Part shown: positions 5,101 to 5,544 of the stretch, in pieces | Layout: each line of letters opens with the position of its first letter | Numbering within the stretch: position 1 is the first letter of the stretch | From: Thermoleophilia bacterium | GTDB lineage: Bacteria; Actinomycetota; Thermoleophilia; Gaiellales; Gaiellaceae | Length of the DNA stretch: 5,544 nucleotides | Direction of reading: 5' to 3' | Assembly (NCBI GenBank): GCA_014534415.1 | Contig: JACVRM010000137.1 | Span: forward strand, 1 to 5,544 | Made by a program: the position numbers and the translations under genes | The notes under the pieces: generated by a model | What the model was told of the DNA's origin: nothing | The model's input: only the letters and a program-made list of their open reading frames with translations | The model's database searches: none

Positions 5101-5298
5101 GAAATTGCCGCCGTAGGCAACGGCGAGCCAGGACGAGTTGAACTTCCCCTGCCGAGGTCCTAAAGCATCTGTCCGCTGTACCGTGCGCTGGCCCTCGGGC
5201 CGGCGGTCAAGTCGCCGCGTCCGGGGGCTTGCGTCTAGGAGGTTGGCCCTGGGCAGGGATGCTTGGAGCTCGTCGTCAGTCAGCGGGGGCAGCTTCAT
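5098..5298 (-). CDS. Doubtful 66-codon ORF downstream of the methyltransferase
   Basis: An open frame from an ATG at 5298-5296 to a TGA. It lies 31 bp after the O-methyltransferase stop on the same strand. The first residues (MKLPPLTDDELQASLP) look like a plausible polar protein start, but the rest is Arg-rich with no recognisable motif, and there is no good ribosome binding site. It could be a small hypothetical gene, the start of a gene broken by a past insertion at the tRNA, or chance. The whole 4999-5329 stretch holds no other convincing gene. Confidence 0.2.
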   Translation of the reverse strand: MKLPPLTDDELQASLPRANLLDASPRTRRLDRRPEGQRTVQRTDALGPRQGKFNSSWLAVAYGGNF

Positions 5299-5329
5299 CG
5301 GTGCTCGTTTGTTGTGTTGTCAGCGCCCC

Positions 5330-5544
5330 TCATCGCACCCGCCCTTCCACGATTGAGAACGGCGTCGCCGTGGGGACGGTTCGCGCCAAGTCGATGCCCG
5401 CGTCCCCGAGCAGGCTTCGGTACTGCGCCTCGGTGCGCTCGCGGCCGCCGGTGACGGCGAGCATGAGCACGTCGAGCGTCTTGGCCCAGTGCGGCTCCGG
5501 CCCTTCGGGCATGACCGTCTCGATGACGAGGACGGCCGCGCCGG
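5330..5544 (-). CDS. O-methyltransferase (Methyltransf_2 type), C-terminal fragment
   Basis: The last 70 residues of a gene that enters from the right edge; the start is outside the window. The peptide begins GAAVLVIETVMPEGPEPHW (the strand and turn after the SAM-binding core), continues with KTLDVLMLAVTGGRERTEAQ and ends near PFSIVEG. This is the typical ending of class I SAM-dependent O-methyltransferases of the hydroxyneurosporene / acetylserotonin / polyketide methyltransferase type: a D-x-x-M-L helix, the GGRERT loop and the final beta strand ending in VEG. Such enzymes usually methylate a hydroxyl on an aromatic or polyketide-like small molecule. The SAM-binding GxGxG and the catalytic residues lie outside the window, so activity and substrate cannot be judged. 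Family call is fairly sure. Confidence 0.85.
   Translation of the reverse strand, partial: GAAVLVIETVMPEGPEPHWAKTLDVLMLAVTGGRERTEAQYRSLLGDAGIDLARTVPTATPFSIVEGRVR

Noticed and set aside
4764..5141. 125-residue plus-strand frame containing VAQRLEQPAHNRLVPGSNPG
   Set aside because: That string is the well-known false translation of a tRNA gene; the frame runs through the tRNA at 4926-4998.
5239..5298. Resemblance of MKLPPLTDDELQASLP to the start of pterin-carbinolamine dehydratases
   Set aside because: None of the following family motifs is present in any frame on that strand, so the likeness is limited to a common polar helix start.
1..5544. CRISPR arrays, insertion sequences, riboswitches
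   Set aside because: No regularly spaced repeats, transposase motifs, terminal inverted repeats or conserved leader structures were seen.

Overview
This window is GC-rich and gene-dense. Coding regions show strong G/C bias at third codon positions, several genes start with GTG, and no RNA gene encodes its CCA end. This fits a high-GC actinobacterium. A Thermoleophilia or Gaiellales-type soil lineage is my guess from the look of the small hypothetical genes and the nucleotidyltransferase, but nothing here proves the taxon.

Left part (1-1060). A membrane-anchored hypothetical gene (minus, cut by the left edge) is divergent from a complete AlkB-family 2-oxoglutarate/Fe(II) dioxygenase (plus). 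A strong 11-bp hairpin follows the AlkB gene. It lies between that gene and a convergent small gene (minus, 65 aa) of unknown function with an apparently conserved helical C-terminus.

Centre (1215-2642). A complete membrane-bound PAS-containing sensor histidine kinase (plus) has all kinase boxes. No response regulator is visible beside it.

Right-centre (2678-4758). Four minus-strand genes form a compact operon, in order of transcription: a YjbQ/UPF0047 protein, a single-BON-domain protein, a calcineurin-like metallophosphoesterase and a DNA polymerase beta-like nucleotidyltransferase. The last three are chained by two 4-bp GTGA stop/start overlaps, which implies translational coupling. The phosphoesterase/nucleotidyltransferase pair is the best candidate for an uncharacterised functional unit.

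Right end (4911-5544). A tRNA gene with anticodon CAT (most likely the lysidine-modified tRNA-Ile2) is followed by about 330 bp with no convincing gene. That stretch holds a 12-bp tandem repeat, a possible decayed integrase tail and a doubtful 66-codon ORF. The window closes with the C-terminal 70 residues of an O-methyltransferase (minus). The tRNA 3' flank could be an old integration site, but no duplicated att core is visible inside the window.

Overall this is mostly ordinary chromosomal housekeeping, repair and signalling content. I see no CRISPR array, insertion sequence or clear defence system.
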